From Sandaracinaceae bacterium (GTDB lineage Bacteria > Myxococcota_A > Polyangia > Polyangiales > Sandaracinaceae), in assembly GCA_020633195.1 (NCBI GenBank), contig JACKEC010000014.1, forward strand, positions 1,178,001 to 1,242,000: DNA of 64,000 nt, in the 5' to 3' direction. The notes below the pieces were generated by a model. That model was given only the letters and a program-made list of their open reading frames with translations, made no database searches and was not told where the DNA came from. Shown in pieces: positions 44,772 through 54,217 of this stretch (position 1 is the first letter of the stretch; each line of letters begins with the position of its first letter). The position numbers and the translations under genes are program-made.

Positions 44772-45335
44772 ATGAGAGCCACCCTCCACGCGCCCGTCCT
44801 CGACGTCGGCGACCGCTTCCCCCCGCGCGAGCTCCCCAGCCTCGCGTCCGGGGCCGTGCGCATCCCCGACGCGCGCCGCCTCGTCCACCTGCAGCTCCGC
44901 CGCTTCGCGGGCTGCCCCATCTGCAGCCTCCACCTGCGCTCGTTCACGCTCCGGCACGACGAGCTCCTCGCCGCCGGCGTCCGCGAGGTCGCCGTCTTCC
45001 ACTCCTCGCGAGAGGAGCTCGAGAAGGTCCACACCGACCTGCCCTTCGCGGTCGTCCCCGACCCCGACAAGCACCTCTACGCGGAGCTCGGCGTGGGCAC
45101 CTCGCCCCGCGCGATGCTCGATCCGCGCGCCTGGATGGCCGCCGCTCGCGCCGCGGGCGCGTGGGCGTCGAAGGACCCGACCGCCGGGATGTCCGACGGC
45201 TCCTTCGGGCTCCCGGGCGACTTCCTCATCGCGCCCGACGGGACGATCCTCGCCCTCAAGCGCGGCGTCCACGCGGACGACCAGTGGTCGGTCGACGAGC
45301 TCCTCGCGGCCGTCCGCGCCACCGGAGGCCGCTGA
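44772..45335 (+). CDS. AhpC/TSA-like thiol protein
   Basis: The protein has 187 residues. The start LDVGDRFPPRELPSLASG and LQLRRFAGCPICSLHLRSF show the thioredoxin fold with a CPIC active site; EVAVFHSSREELEKVH and FLIAPDGTILALKRG follow as expected of AhpC-TSA_2 family members. A peroxidatic Cys with partner at the CPIC pair would reduce peroxides. No signal peptide, so cytoplasmic. One base separates its stop from the next ATG, so it is in one operon with two membrane genes. Confidence 0.85.
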   Translation: MRATLHAPVLDVGDRFPPRELPSLASGAVRIPDARRLVHLQLRRFAGCPICSLHLRSFTLRHDELLAAGVREVAVFHSSREELEKVHTDLPFAVVPDPDKHLYAELGVGTSPRAMLDPRAWMAAARAAGAWASKDPTAGMSDGSFGLPGDFLIAPDGTILALKRGVHADDQWSVDELLAAVRATGGR

Positions 45336-45336
45336 G

Positions 45337-45825
45337 ATGCCGCCCCTCGCCCTCCTCGCGATCCAGATCGTCGGGAGCTTCGCCGCGCTCGCGCTCCTCT
45401 CGCTCACGGTGCTGCTGCCGCGCCTCGCGTCGATGCCCCGGGACGGAGCGCTGAAGCTCCTGCTCTGGCCACACGTCTTGCGTCACGCACCGCTGGCGCT
45501 CCTCGCCCCCGGCCAGGTCGACGCCAGCGTCTCGAGCGCCGTCCTCGACACCATCGCGTGGGGTGACTTCGCGTCCTTCGTCGCCGCCCTCGCGGCGCTC
45601 TGGGCGCTGCACCGACGGGGCCCGCGGGCCACGCGCTGGGTCTGGGCGTTCTGCCTCGTGAGCACCGCCGACATCGTCGTCGCGCTGACGACCGGTCTCG
45701 GCGGCGGGGTCCACGAGCACGCCCTCGGGGTCGGCTGGTACGTGCTCACCCTCTACGTCCCCGTCGTCTGCGTCAGCCAGGCGCTGATCTTCTGGCGGCT
45801 CCTCGCCGCGCGGAGGATCGCGTGA
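45337..45825 (+). CDS. Small integral membrane protein
   Basis: The protein has 162 residues with four hydrophobic helices (LALLAIQIVGSFAALALLSL at the start; WVWAFCLVSTADIVVALTTG and VGWYVLTLYVPVVCVSQALI near the end). I recognise no conserved catalytic motif. It is encoded between the thiol protein and the DoxX-like gene with overlapping ends, so a shared redox or envelope role is plausible but not shown. Confidence 0.65.
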   Translation: MPPLALLAIQIVGSFAALALLSLTVLLPRLASMPRDGALKLLLWPHVLRHAPLALLAPGQVDASVSSAVLDTIAWGDFASFVAALAALWALHRRGPRATRWVWAFCLVSTADIVVALTTGLGGGVHEHALGVGWYVLTLYVPVVCVSQALIFWRLLAARRIA

Positions 45826-46217
45826 AGGGCCGCGCCATCGGCTACGCGATCACCACCGCCGTCGCGGTGCTCGCCTTCGCCGGGTCCGGCGTCGCCAACC
45901 TGCTCCGCGTCGACCACGTCGCGAGCGACATGATCGGCCTCGGCTATCCGACCTACTTCATGACCGTCCTCGGGACGTGGAAGGTGCTCGGCGCGATCAC
46001 GATCGCGGCGCCGCGCCTCCCGCGCCTCAAGGAGTGGGCCTACGCGGGCATGATCTTCGACCTCACGGGCGCCGCCGCCTCGCGCGCCGCGTCGCACGAG
46101 GGCGTCGCGATGGTGGTGGTCCCGCTCGTCATCGCCGCGGTCGTCCTCACGTCGTGGGCGCTGCGCCCGGCGTCCCGCTCGCTGCGTCCGCTCGAGCTCG
46201 CGCGCGGGTCCGCCTGA
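45822..46217 (+). CDS. DoxX-like membrane protein
   Basis: The protein has 131 residues from GTG 45822, overlapping the preceding stop (GTGA). Four helices; the segment VANLLRVDHVASDMIGLGYP followed by YFMTVLGTWKVLGAITIAAP and RLKEWAYAGMIFDLTGAAAS is characteristic of DoxX-like (DUF1772/DoxX_2) proteins. Some members work with thiol-redox partners, which fits the AhpC-like gene in the same operon. Confidence 0.8.
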   Translation: MKGRAIGYAITTAVAVLAFAGSGVANLLRVDHVASDMIGLGYPTYFMTVLGTWKVLGAITIAAPRLPRLKEWAYAGMIFDLTGAAASRAASHEGVAMVVVPLVIAAVVLTSWALRPASRSLRPLELARGSA

Positions 46218-46226
46218 CCAACGCGT

Positions 46227-48167
46227 TCACGTCCGCCCGACGGAGATGCCGCAGCGGCGCGCGAGCCGGTACAGCGTCGAGCGCGCGATGCCGAGCTCGC
46301 GCGCGGCGGCGCTCACGTTGCCGCGGTGGGCCTCGATCGCGCGGCGCAGCGCCGCGGCCTCGGCGCGCTGGAGCGCCCCTGTCGAGGCGCTCTCCTCCGA
46401 CGGGGGCGCGGCGCGCGCGATCTCGGGCGGCAGGTGACGGGCCTCGATGACCTCGGCCCCCGCGCCGCGCGCCATCACCAGCGCCACGTCGAGGACGCTG
46501 ATCAGCTCGCGCACGTTCCCGGGCCAGGGGTGCGCGGCGAGGCAGCCCTCCGCCTCCTCGGAGAGCGAGGGCGGCCGCGGCCAGCCCGCGCGCGCGGCGC
46601 GCAGCTCGAGGAGCCGGCGCGCGAGGGGCAGGCGATCGGTCCGATCGCGCAGCGAGGGCAGCCGGACCGCCGCGCCCTTGAGGCGGTAGTAGAGATCGCG
46701 CCGGAACGAGCCCGCGAGGATCGCCTCGTCGAGGTCGCGGCAGGTGGCGCAGATCACGCGGACGTCGCAGGCCTCCTCGCGCGCCTCCCCGACGCGGGCG
46801 AAGCGGCCCGTCTCGAGCACGCGCAGCAAGGCGGCTTGCATCGCGAGAGGCGTCTCGGCGACCTCGTCGAGGAACAGCGTCCCGCCGCTCGCCGCCTCGA
46901 AGAGACCGGCGCGGCCTCGCCGGTCGGCGCCGGTGAACGCGTTCGGCGCGTAGCCGAACAGCTCGCTCTCGAGGAGCGAGGGCGCGATGGCGCCGCAGTT
47001 GACGGGGACGAAGGGCCCCTCGGCGCGACCGCTCGCGCCGTGGATCGCCTGCGCGAAGAGCTCCTTGCCCGAGCCCGTCTCGGCCAGGAGCATCACCGGC
47101 AGATCGCTCTTCGCGACGAGCCGCGCCCAGTCGATCGCGTCGCGAAGGCTCGGGTCCTCGGCGAACACGGGGGCGAACGGGTCGGCGGGATCGAGCCGGC
47201 GACCGCGGCGTGGCGCGCGCTTCTCGAGACGGACGACGACCGCGAGGGGCGCGCCCGAGGGCGACAGGACCGGCTCGGCCGAGAGCCGGAGCCCGCCCCG
47301 CACGGGGACACCCCCGGGCGTCGGCGCGAGCGCCGCGTCGAGCAGCGCGGGCCACGGCATCCCGAGCAGCGGCGCCGCGTGTCCGCCGGCGACGACGCCG
47401 CCGAGCGCCTCTCGCGCGAGCGCGTTCATCCGGACGACCCGGCCCGGCGCCTCGACGAGGACCATCGCGTCGCGGCTGTGGTCGAGCGTTCGCGAGAGCA
47501 CGCGGAGGACGGAGCCGCCCGCCGTCGCGTACGCCTCGAGGCGCAGCAGCTCGCCGAGGACCCGGGCCGCCGCGAAGACCGCCGCGCCGACCTCGGGCCG
47601 GGCGGCGTCGAGGCGAGACGTCGCGTCGAGCACCGCCGCGACGCGACCGTCCGGGTCGAAGACGGGGGCCGCGTAGCAGGCGAGCCCGTGGTAGCGCGAC
47701 GCGAAGTGGCCGCGGCCGAGCACCACCGTCGGCCGGGCCTCCGTCGCGGCGGTCCCGATCGCGTTCGTGCCGCGCGTCGCCTCGCCCCAGGACGCCCCCT
47801 CGATCAACCGGAGCGCGCGGGCCTCGGCCGAGAACGCGCCGCCGCCCTCGGCGCGCAGGACCACGCCGTCGGGATCCGCGAGCAGGAGCAAGAAGTCGTG
47901 CTCCGACACCTCGGCCGCGGCGCGCGAAAGCGTGGCCCCGCCGAGGGACTCGAGCCGCTCCACGTGCTCGCCGCGGATCCTCGCGACGCCCCCGCGCACG
48001 AGCGCGTCGTCGGGCCGGAGCCCGCTCGGCGGAGCGCCGAGCGACCGCGCGCGGCGCCAGCGCTCGGCGTGCGAGCCGTGCGCTCGGTCGAGCCCGCGCC
48101 CTTCCTGGAAGGCCCGCCAGACTCGCTCGGGGACGTCGCCGAGCACGATGGGGTCGGGCGCGGTCAC
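46227..48167 (-). CDS. AcoR-type sigma-54-dependent activator
   Basis: The protein has 646 residues from GTG 48167; the much longer frame to 49814 lies antisense to the aldehyde dehydrogenase. Domain order: N-terminal sensor with GAF-like region (about 60-200, GTNAIGTAATEARPTVVLGR, FASRYHGLACYAAPVFDPDG), a PAS-like segment, the AAA+ domain with Walker A LLAETGSGKELFA, the GAFTGA loop as NAFTGADRRGR and Walker B GGTLFLDEVAE, and a Fis-type C-terminal helix-turn-helix (GNVSAAARELGIARSTLYRL). This is the AcoR/ExaE class that activates aldehyde and acetoin/ethanol genes. It is divergent to the target. Confidence 0.93.
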   Translation of the reverse strand: MTAPDPIVLGDVPERVWRAFQEGRGLDRAHGSHAERWRRARSLGAPPSGLRPDDALVRGGVARIRGEHVERLESLGGATLSRAAAEVSEHDFLLLLADPDGVVLRAEGGGAFSAEARALRLIEGASWGEATRGTNAIGTAATEARPTVVLGRGHFASRYHGLACYAAPVFDPDGRVAAVLDATSRLDAARPEVGAAVFAAARVLGELLRLEAYATAGGSVLRVLSRTLDHSRDAMVLVEAPGRVVRMNALAREALGGVVAGGHAAPLLGMPWPALLDAALAPTPGGVPVRGGLRLSAEPVLSPSGAPLAVVVRLEKRAPRRGRRLDPADPFAPVFAEDPSLRDAIDWARLVAKSDLPVMLLAETGSGKELFAQAIHGASGRAEGPFVPVNCGAIAPSLLESELFGYAPNAFTGADRRGRAGLFEAASGGTLFLDEVAETPLAMQAALLRVLETGRFARVGEAREEACDVRVICATCRDLDEAILAGSFRRDLYYRLKGAAVRLPSLRDRTDRLPLARRLLELRAARAGWPRPPSLSEEAEGCLAAHPWPGNVRELISVLDVALVMARGAGAEVIEARHLPPEIARAAPPSEESASTGALQRAEAAALRRAIEAHRGNVSAAARELGIARSTLYRLARRCGISVGRT

Positions 48168-48226
48168 CCGATCACGGTGTCGCCGAAACAGGCAGAAAAC
48201 AAGGGAGAAACGAGGCTGTCGCCGCC

Positions 48227-48245
48227 CGCTACACCGACTGTAGCG
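48227..48245. promoter_or_regulatory. Candidate activator binding palindrome
   Basis: CGCTACA-CCGAC-TGTAGCG is a perfect 7-base inverted repeat with 5-base spacer in the gap between the activator and the aldehyde dehydrogenase. It lies about 53 bases before the -24 element candidate, a normal distance for a Fis-type enhancer-binding protein. Two TGTCGCCG direct repeats flank it on the regulator side. Confidence 0.5.
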
Positions 48246-48297
48246 ATTCGCTCCAACCACGCGTCGGGGCGCGCTCGGGACCCGCCGCGCGAGCCCT

Positions 48298-48312
48298 CGG
48301 TACGGGCCGTGC
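48298..48312 (+). promoter_or_regulatory. Candidate sigma-54 promoter (-24/-12)
   Basis: CGGTACGGGCCGTGC keeps the essential GG and GC pairs with ten bases between and matches the TGGCACG-N4-TTGC consensus at several positions (first bases C and T deviate). It would start transcription about 30 bases before ATG 48354, consistent with control by the AcoR-type activator next door. Confidence 0.5.
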
Positions 48313-48353
48313 ACCGACGGCCTCGTCCGCACGAGACGAAAGGGATGGAGACC

Positions 48354-49870
<1,517 letters not shown>

Positions 49871-49874
<4 letters not shown>

Positions 49875-50224
49875 GCGCGGGCGACGGCGAGCCGGGGCGC
49901 GTCACCGCGACCCCGGCCGCGATCGCCCTCGTGCGCTCGCTCGTGGAGGAGCACGGTCCGCTGATGTTCCACCAGTCGGGCGGGTGCTGCGATGGCAGCG
50001 CCCCGATGTGCTACCCGGACGGCGAGCTGCGGATCGGCGCGCGCGACGTCCGCCTCGGCGACGTCGACGGGCAGCCCTTCTACATCGGCGGCGCCCAGTA
50101 CGAGCGCTGGAAGCACACCCGGCTCGTGCTCGACGTGGTGCCCGGCCGCGGCGCCGGCTTCTCCCTCGAGGCCCCGCGCGGCGTCCGCTTCCTGATCCGC
50201 TCCGAGCTCTGCGCGGTCGAGTGA
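49871..50224 (+). CDS. DUF779 protein
   Basis: About 97-118 residues. The family core is MFHQSGGCCDGSAPMCYPDG, VDGQPFYIGGAQYERWKHT and DVVPGRGAGFSLEAPRGVRF. Three cysteines (CC and C) suggest metal or thiol chemistry. DUF779 genes usually sit next to ExaC/AcoD aldehyde dehydrogenases, as here. No ATG, GTG or TTG exists in frame before the conserved N-terminus RVTATPAAIALVRSL; the choices are CTG 49871 overlapping the previous stop or GTG 49931, which would cut 20 residues. The coordinates assume CTG. Confidence 0.85.
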
Positions 50225-50228
50225 CCCT

Positions 50229-51464
50229 CTAGCGGATCTCTTCGTCCATCCGGACGAGGATGGCGTCGATCGCCTCCTCGCCCTGCGCGAGCGCGGGCAC
50301 CAGCGAGCGGACGTGGGCGTCCGAGTTCGTGATCACGATCAGCGCGTGGGTGCCCTCGACGGCGAGGAGCATCTGGTTGCTGCCCCCGTAGGTCGTCCCG
50401 CTGTGCCCGATGAAGTCGTGGCCGGCGTAGCGCTGGTGGTAGAAGCCCAGGGCCTGGCCGCGCGACGCGCTCGGGTACTGCGTCCGCAACATCTCTTGCA
50501 CGCTCGACTCCTCGAGGACGCGCGTCCCGTCGAGCTCGCCGCCTCGCAGCACCATCTGCGCAAAGCGGGACAGCCCGCTGATGCTGATGCGCAGGGAGCT
50601 CGCCGGGTAGAAGGCGAACCCGTTCTGCGGGAGCGCCGTGAACGCGCGGCTCCGCGCGTTGTAGCCGTACGGCGTCGCGACGCGTCCGAGGTCGATGTCC
50701 GCGAGGAACCAGCCCGCGCCGTCCAGCGCGAGCGGCTCGAACAGCCCAACGCGGGTCTGCTCTCGGAAGCTCGCGCCGCCCGCGCCCTCCAGGATCGCGC
50801 CGATGACCCCGAACCCCGCGTTGGCGTAGCTCTTCTGCGCGCCCGGCGGCTCGTTCCAGTGACCCGGGCTGTAGTAGGCGCCGCCCTCGACGGCGTAGCC
50901 GCGGGTGAACTCGTCGAGCGTGATCGGCGGATCCTCGGTGTAGGTCACCATCGCGAGGGTGGGGAAGTCGTCCTCGAGCCCCGAGACGTGACAGAGCAGC
51001 TCCCGCGCGGTCACCGGCGTCGCGGGGTAGCCGGGGTGCGGGAGCGGATAGCCGAGCGCGTCGCCGGCCGGCGCGTCGAGGTCGAGCTGGCCCGCCTCGA
51101 CGAGCTGCATCGCGCGCACCGTCGCGATGGTCTTGGAGATGGACGCCATCACGAAGAGCGTGTGCTCGTCGACGAGGCGGCCGGACTCGATGTCCGCGTA
51201 CCCGTAGGTCGACACGCGCACGATCTCGTCCGGGGTCAGGATGGCGAGCGCGAGGCCGGGGATCCCCCCGTAGTCCATCTGCCACTCGACGAAGCCGTCG
51301 AAGTCGGCCGGCGGCGTCCCCGCGTCACGCTCGACCACCGCCGCGTCTCGCCCCGCGTCCACGCCCCCGTCGGCGCCCGCGTCCTCCATGGGCGCCGCGG
51401 CGTCACAGCCCGAGAGCGCGAGCGCCAGCGCGAGCGCAGAGACCCTGTACGACAGCGACGACAC
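50229..51464 (-). CDS. Serine beta-lactamase-like hydrolase, lipoprotein
   Basis: The protein has 411 residues from GTG 51464 after a GAGGAGG site. Signal ends with LSGCDAA (lipobox). A DAG-type linker follows. Active-site motifs: SISK (Ser-x-x-Lys) in MASISKTIATVR, the Tyr in SYANAGFGVIGAIL (Tyr-x-Asn) and HSGTTYGGSN near the C-terminus in place of KTG. This is the class C beta-lactamase/D-alanyl-D-alanine carboxypeptidase/esterase VIII superfamily; the natural substrate may be peptidoglycan or an ester. True beta-lactamase activity is not implied. Confidence 0.88.
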   Translation of the reverse strand: MSSLSYRVSALALALALSGCDAAAPMEDAGADGGVDAGRDAAVVERDAGTPPADFDGFVEWQMDYGGIPGLALAILTPDEIVRVSTYGYADIESGRLVDEHTLFVMASISKTIATVRAMQLVEAGQLDLDAPAGDALGYPLPHPGYPATPVTARELLCHVSGLEDDFPTLAMVTYTEDPPITLDEFTRGYAVEGGAYYSPGHWNEPPGAQKSYANAGFGVIGAILEGAGGASFREQTRVGLFEPLALDGAGWFLADIDLGRVATPYGYNARSRAFTALPQNGFAFYPASSLRISISGLSRFAQMVLRGGELDGTRVLEESSVQEMLRTQYPSASRGQALGFYHQRYAGHDFIGHSGTTYGGSNQMLLAVEGTHALIVITNSDAHVRSLVPALAQGEEAIDAILVRMDEEIR

Positions 51465-51679
51465 ACGCCTCCTCAGCTGGTGAGGATAGACGCCATCCAC
51501 GGCCCATGCACCGAGCCGCCGTCGCCGTGGGGACGGGTGTCGCGGGACATGTCCCGGGCGGCCCGCGCCAGCGAGGCTCTCGACGTCTCGAAGACGACGG
51601 GATCGGCGCCGGCACGGGACGTGACTAGGGGCGGGCATCCCCCGAACGGCGCGCCGTCGAGCGCGCGAGGAGACCGACG

Positions 51680-51763
51680 ATGAAGATCAAGACGCGCGTG
51701 AAGGCTGGCCAGGAGATGGAGCCGTCCCCCTACCACGGCGGCCGCTACTACCGAGCCCGCTGA
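51680..51763 (+). CDS. Very small basic peptide, 27 residues
   Basis: An ATG at 51680 with a GAGGAG ribosome site 8 bases before it opens a 28-codon frame: it starts MKIKTRVKAGQEMEPS and ends YHGGRYYRAR. The MK-x-(K/R)-T-x-VKAG opening is, from general knowledge, seen at the start of many unannotated 25-40 residue peptides in myxobacteria and cyanobacteria, whose function is unknown. Good Shine-Dalgarno spacing supports translation. Its 3' end overlaps the LysR fragment end on the other strand by 16 bases. Alternative: chance frame. Confidence 0.5.
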   Translation: MKIKTRVKAGQEMEPSPYHGGRYYRAR

Positions 51764-52026
51764 GAGCTCGGCAACGGCTCGAGGCATCGGCGCGCGGCGT
51801 CGACCTCGGCGAGGACCCGGCGGGCGTGCGCGAGGAAGCGCGCGCCGGCCGGGAGCAGCCTCATGCCGCGGGGCGTGCGCTCGAAGAGCGGAGCGCCGAG
51901 CTCGTCCTCGAGGCGCTGGATCTGCCGCGTCAGCGGCGGCTGCGAGATGTGCAGGCGGCGGGCGGCTCGGCCGACGTGCGCCTCCTCGGCCACCGCGACG
52001 AAGTACTCGATCTGCGCGATGCTCAT
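51748..52026 (-). CDS. LysR-type helix-turn-helix fragment
   Basis: The protein has 92 residues: ATG 52026 starts MSIAQIEYFVAVAEEAHVGR and AARRLHISQPPLTRQIQRLE then the wing LGAPLFERTPRGMRLLPAG. This is only the DNA-binding domain of a LysR regulator (normally about 300 residues) plus the start of the linker helix; a stop follows. The effector domain is missing. It may be a degraded gene or a stand-alone binding domain. It is divergent to the aminopeptidase-like gene. Confidence 0.7.
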   Translation of the reverse strand: MSIAQIEYFVAVAEEAHVGRAARRLHISQPPLTRQIQRLEDELGAPLFERTPRGMRLLPAGARFLAHARRVLAEVDAARRCLEPLPSSQRAR

Positions 52027-52120
52027 CGGCGCTCATCATCGCGTCGTCGAGGCCGCGATTCAATCCGCGATACCCAAACGGTATTGGCCTGGAGCGCGCC
52101 CCGAGGCCCACGCTCCTCGC

Positions 52121-52869
52121 ATGGTCTTCGAACGCCTGGGGCCCTCTGCGATCACGAAGATGCGCGCGGCTGGCGCCGTCGCCGCGGCGACGCTCGCGGT
52201 CGTCGCGGACGCGCTCCGTCCTGGGATGAGCACCGCCGCGATCGATCGGCTGGTGCGCGCGGACACCGCGCGGCGTGGGGCGCGCCCGAGCCAGCTCGGC
52301 TACCACGGGTTCCCCGCCAGCGTGTGCACGAGCGTGAACGACGTCGCCTGCCACGGGATCCCGAGTGAGCACGTCGTCTTGCGGGCGGGCGACCTCGTGG
52401 CCGTCGACGTGACGAGCGAGCTCGACGGCTACCACGGCGACAACTGCGCGACGTTCTCGATCGGCGCGCCGCGACCGGAAGCGGCGCACCTGATCGACAC
52501 GGCCCGTCGCTGCCGCGACGCGGGGATCGCCGAGGTGCGCCACGGCGTGAGGCTCGGCGACGTCGGCGCTGCCGTCGAAGCCGTCGCGCGGGCGGCCGGC
52601 TGCAGCGTGATCCGGGACGTCGGCGGGCACGGCATCGGGCGCCGCATGCATCAGCCGCCGCACGTGCACCACTTCGGCGTCCCCGGGACGGGGCGGCGGC
52701 TGCGAGCGGGATGGCGATCACGATCGAGCCGATCGTCGCCCTCGGCGGCGCGGAGCTACGCGAGGACGACGACGGTTGGACCCTGCGCACCGCCGACGGG
52801 AGCCTGACCGCGCAGTTCGAGCACACCGTGCTCGTGACGCGCGGCGGCTGCGAGATCCTGACCTGCTAG
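52121..52869 (+). pseudogene. map: Methionine aminopeptidase, single-base frameshift
   Basis: From ATG 52121 the first 196 codons read as a type I methionine aminopeptidase: TSVNDVACHGIP (His), VAVDVTSELDGYHGDNCATF (first metal Asp), DVGGHGIGRRMHQPP (His). At 52710/52711 one base is missing. The next frame resumes exactly with MAITIEPIVALGGAEL (metal Glu) and ends FEHTVLVTRGG to TAG 52867-52869. All catalytic residues survive across the shift, so this is a recent mutation or a sequencing error. An essential housekeeping copy may exist elsewhere. Confidence 0.85.
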
Positions 52870-53600
52870 CGCAGCTCGACGACGGCCTGCCAGCCACGGA
52901 CATAGACCGACTCGAAGTCGCGGCGCACCTTGTAGTCGATCTCGTAGGTGCCGGGGGCGAGCCCCGTGGTGTTCCACGTGTACGAGGACGCCGAGCCCCA
53001 GTTGCTGACGGTGTCCCACGTCCCGCGGGACGGGCGGATCCGGAAGCGGTGCTCCGAGACGAACCCCTGACACGCGCCGCTCGGCGCCAGGACCAGCGTG
53101 GCGCCCACGGTGGCCGTCGCCGGAGGCGCGAAGGCGACGCCGGTACACGACGGCGACCTCGCCAGCGAGAAGCTCGAGCTCGTCTTGCCGACGAGGACCG
53201 CGCCGGTGTCGCGCGCGCGAGCCTCGATGGTGTACGAGCCATCGAGCGCCGACTCGGTGATCCACGTCGCCTCCGGCGCCGTGCCCCAACCCGTGGGAGC
53301 GGCCACCGACGCCGAGACGATGTTGGCCGGCCCGATGGCGACCCCGGAGCCGTCGGTCAGGGTGGCGGTGAAGCGGTAGCGCAGGTCGCTCGGGCACCCT
53401 GCGCCCGAGGCGGTCGCGGAGAGGTGCACCGGTGTGCCCGCCGTCGCGCCCGCGGGGGGATCCATGGTCAGGGTCACCGCGCAAGGCAGGGCGACCACCG
53501 CCTCCACGTCCTGGCCGATGTCGCTGGTGTCTTCGACGCAGCCACCGAGACCGAGGGAACCGAGGAGCGCGAGACGAGCCGAGATTCGCAGGTAGGACAT
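52866..53600 (-). CDS. Lipoprotein with Ig-like beta regions
   Basis: The protein has 244 residues from ATG 53600 with TGGAGG before it; upstream frames are antisense noise. Signal MSYLRISARLALLGSLGLGG has lipobox GLGGC. The mature part shows repeated beta-strand segments (PCAVTLTMDPPAGATAGTPV, ATLTDGSGVAIG, LDGSYTIEARARDTG, then TYEIDYKVRRDF), suggesting two or three Ig-like domains with Cys pairs (PCA..GCP and SCT..ACQ). Function unknown. It is convergent with the aminopeptidase-like gene, with stops overlapping. Confidence 0.65.
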   Translation of the reverse strand: MSYLRISARLALLGSLGLGGCVEDTSDIGQDVEAVVALPCAVTLTMDPPAGATAGTPVHLSATASGAGCPSDLRYRFTATLTDGSGVAIGPANIVSASVAAPTGWGTAPEATWITESALDGSYTIEARARDTGAVLVGKTSSSFSLARSPSCTGVAFAPPATATVGATLVLAPSGACQGFVSEHRFRIRPSRGTWDTVSNWGSASSYTWNTTGLAPGTYEIDYKVRRDFESVYVRGWQAVVELR

Positions 53601-53790
53601 GGCGCCTCCATTCGCGATCGGGGCCCCACAGTGGCGAGGAACGTCGCGAGCGGATCGACCCAAAGCAGCCATCGTGCCGCGCGCGTTTCGCGCCTCGTGC
53701 ACTTTTCTGGTTTCACGCATCGGGGGCGCCGTGCCCCCCGCGCCTCGGCATGGGGCAGAATGCCCCTCCGAGGCGAGGCGGCCCATGGGC

Positions 53791-54135
53791 TCAGACGAGG
53801 AGCGCGGCCACCAGCGCGAGGGTGGCCGGCACGCCCTGGATCACGAAGATCGTCCACCGGACGCTGACCGCGCCGACGACCGCCATGGCGACGACGTAGG
53901 CGAGCATCGCGATGACCGTGGCCGTCTGACCGGTGGCGAGCGCCCAGCCGAGCACCGCGGCGAGGCCCGCGTTGTACGCACCCTGGTTGAGCGCGAGCGA
54001 CCGCGTGGTCTCGGTCTTCTCTTTGTCGTAGCCGAAGCGGCGCGCCATCTGGTTCCAGCCGACCGACTCCGCGAGGCCGAACAAGACGTGAAGAGCGACG
54101 ACGATCCACCCGGTGACGGTTGCGACGATGATCAT
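53791..54135 (-). CDS. DUF1304 membrane protein
   Basis: The protein has 114 residues from ATG 54135. Four helices: MIIVATVTGWIVVALHVLFG, AESVGWNQMARRFG, LNQGAYNAGLAAVLGWALAT and VAMAVVGAVSVRWTIFVIQG. The conserved GLAE..W and NQG-YN motifs identify DUF1304. The role is unknown. It is divergent to the LysR gene at 54218, which may regulate it. Confidence 0.85.
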   Translation of the reverse strand: MIIVATVTGWIVVALHVLFGLAESVGWNQMARRFGYDKEKTETTRSLALNQGAYNAGLAAVLGWALATGQTATVIAMLAYVVAMAVVGAVSVRWTIFVIQGVPATLALVAALLV

Positions 54136-54217
54136 GACGCCATCCTGATTCGGAAAGATTCGTTCCGGAAGAGCTGTTTTCGAGCACCTACCGTTCACTG
54201 GTGTTACGAATCACGAC

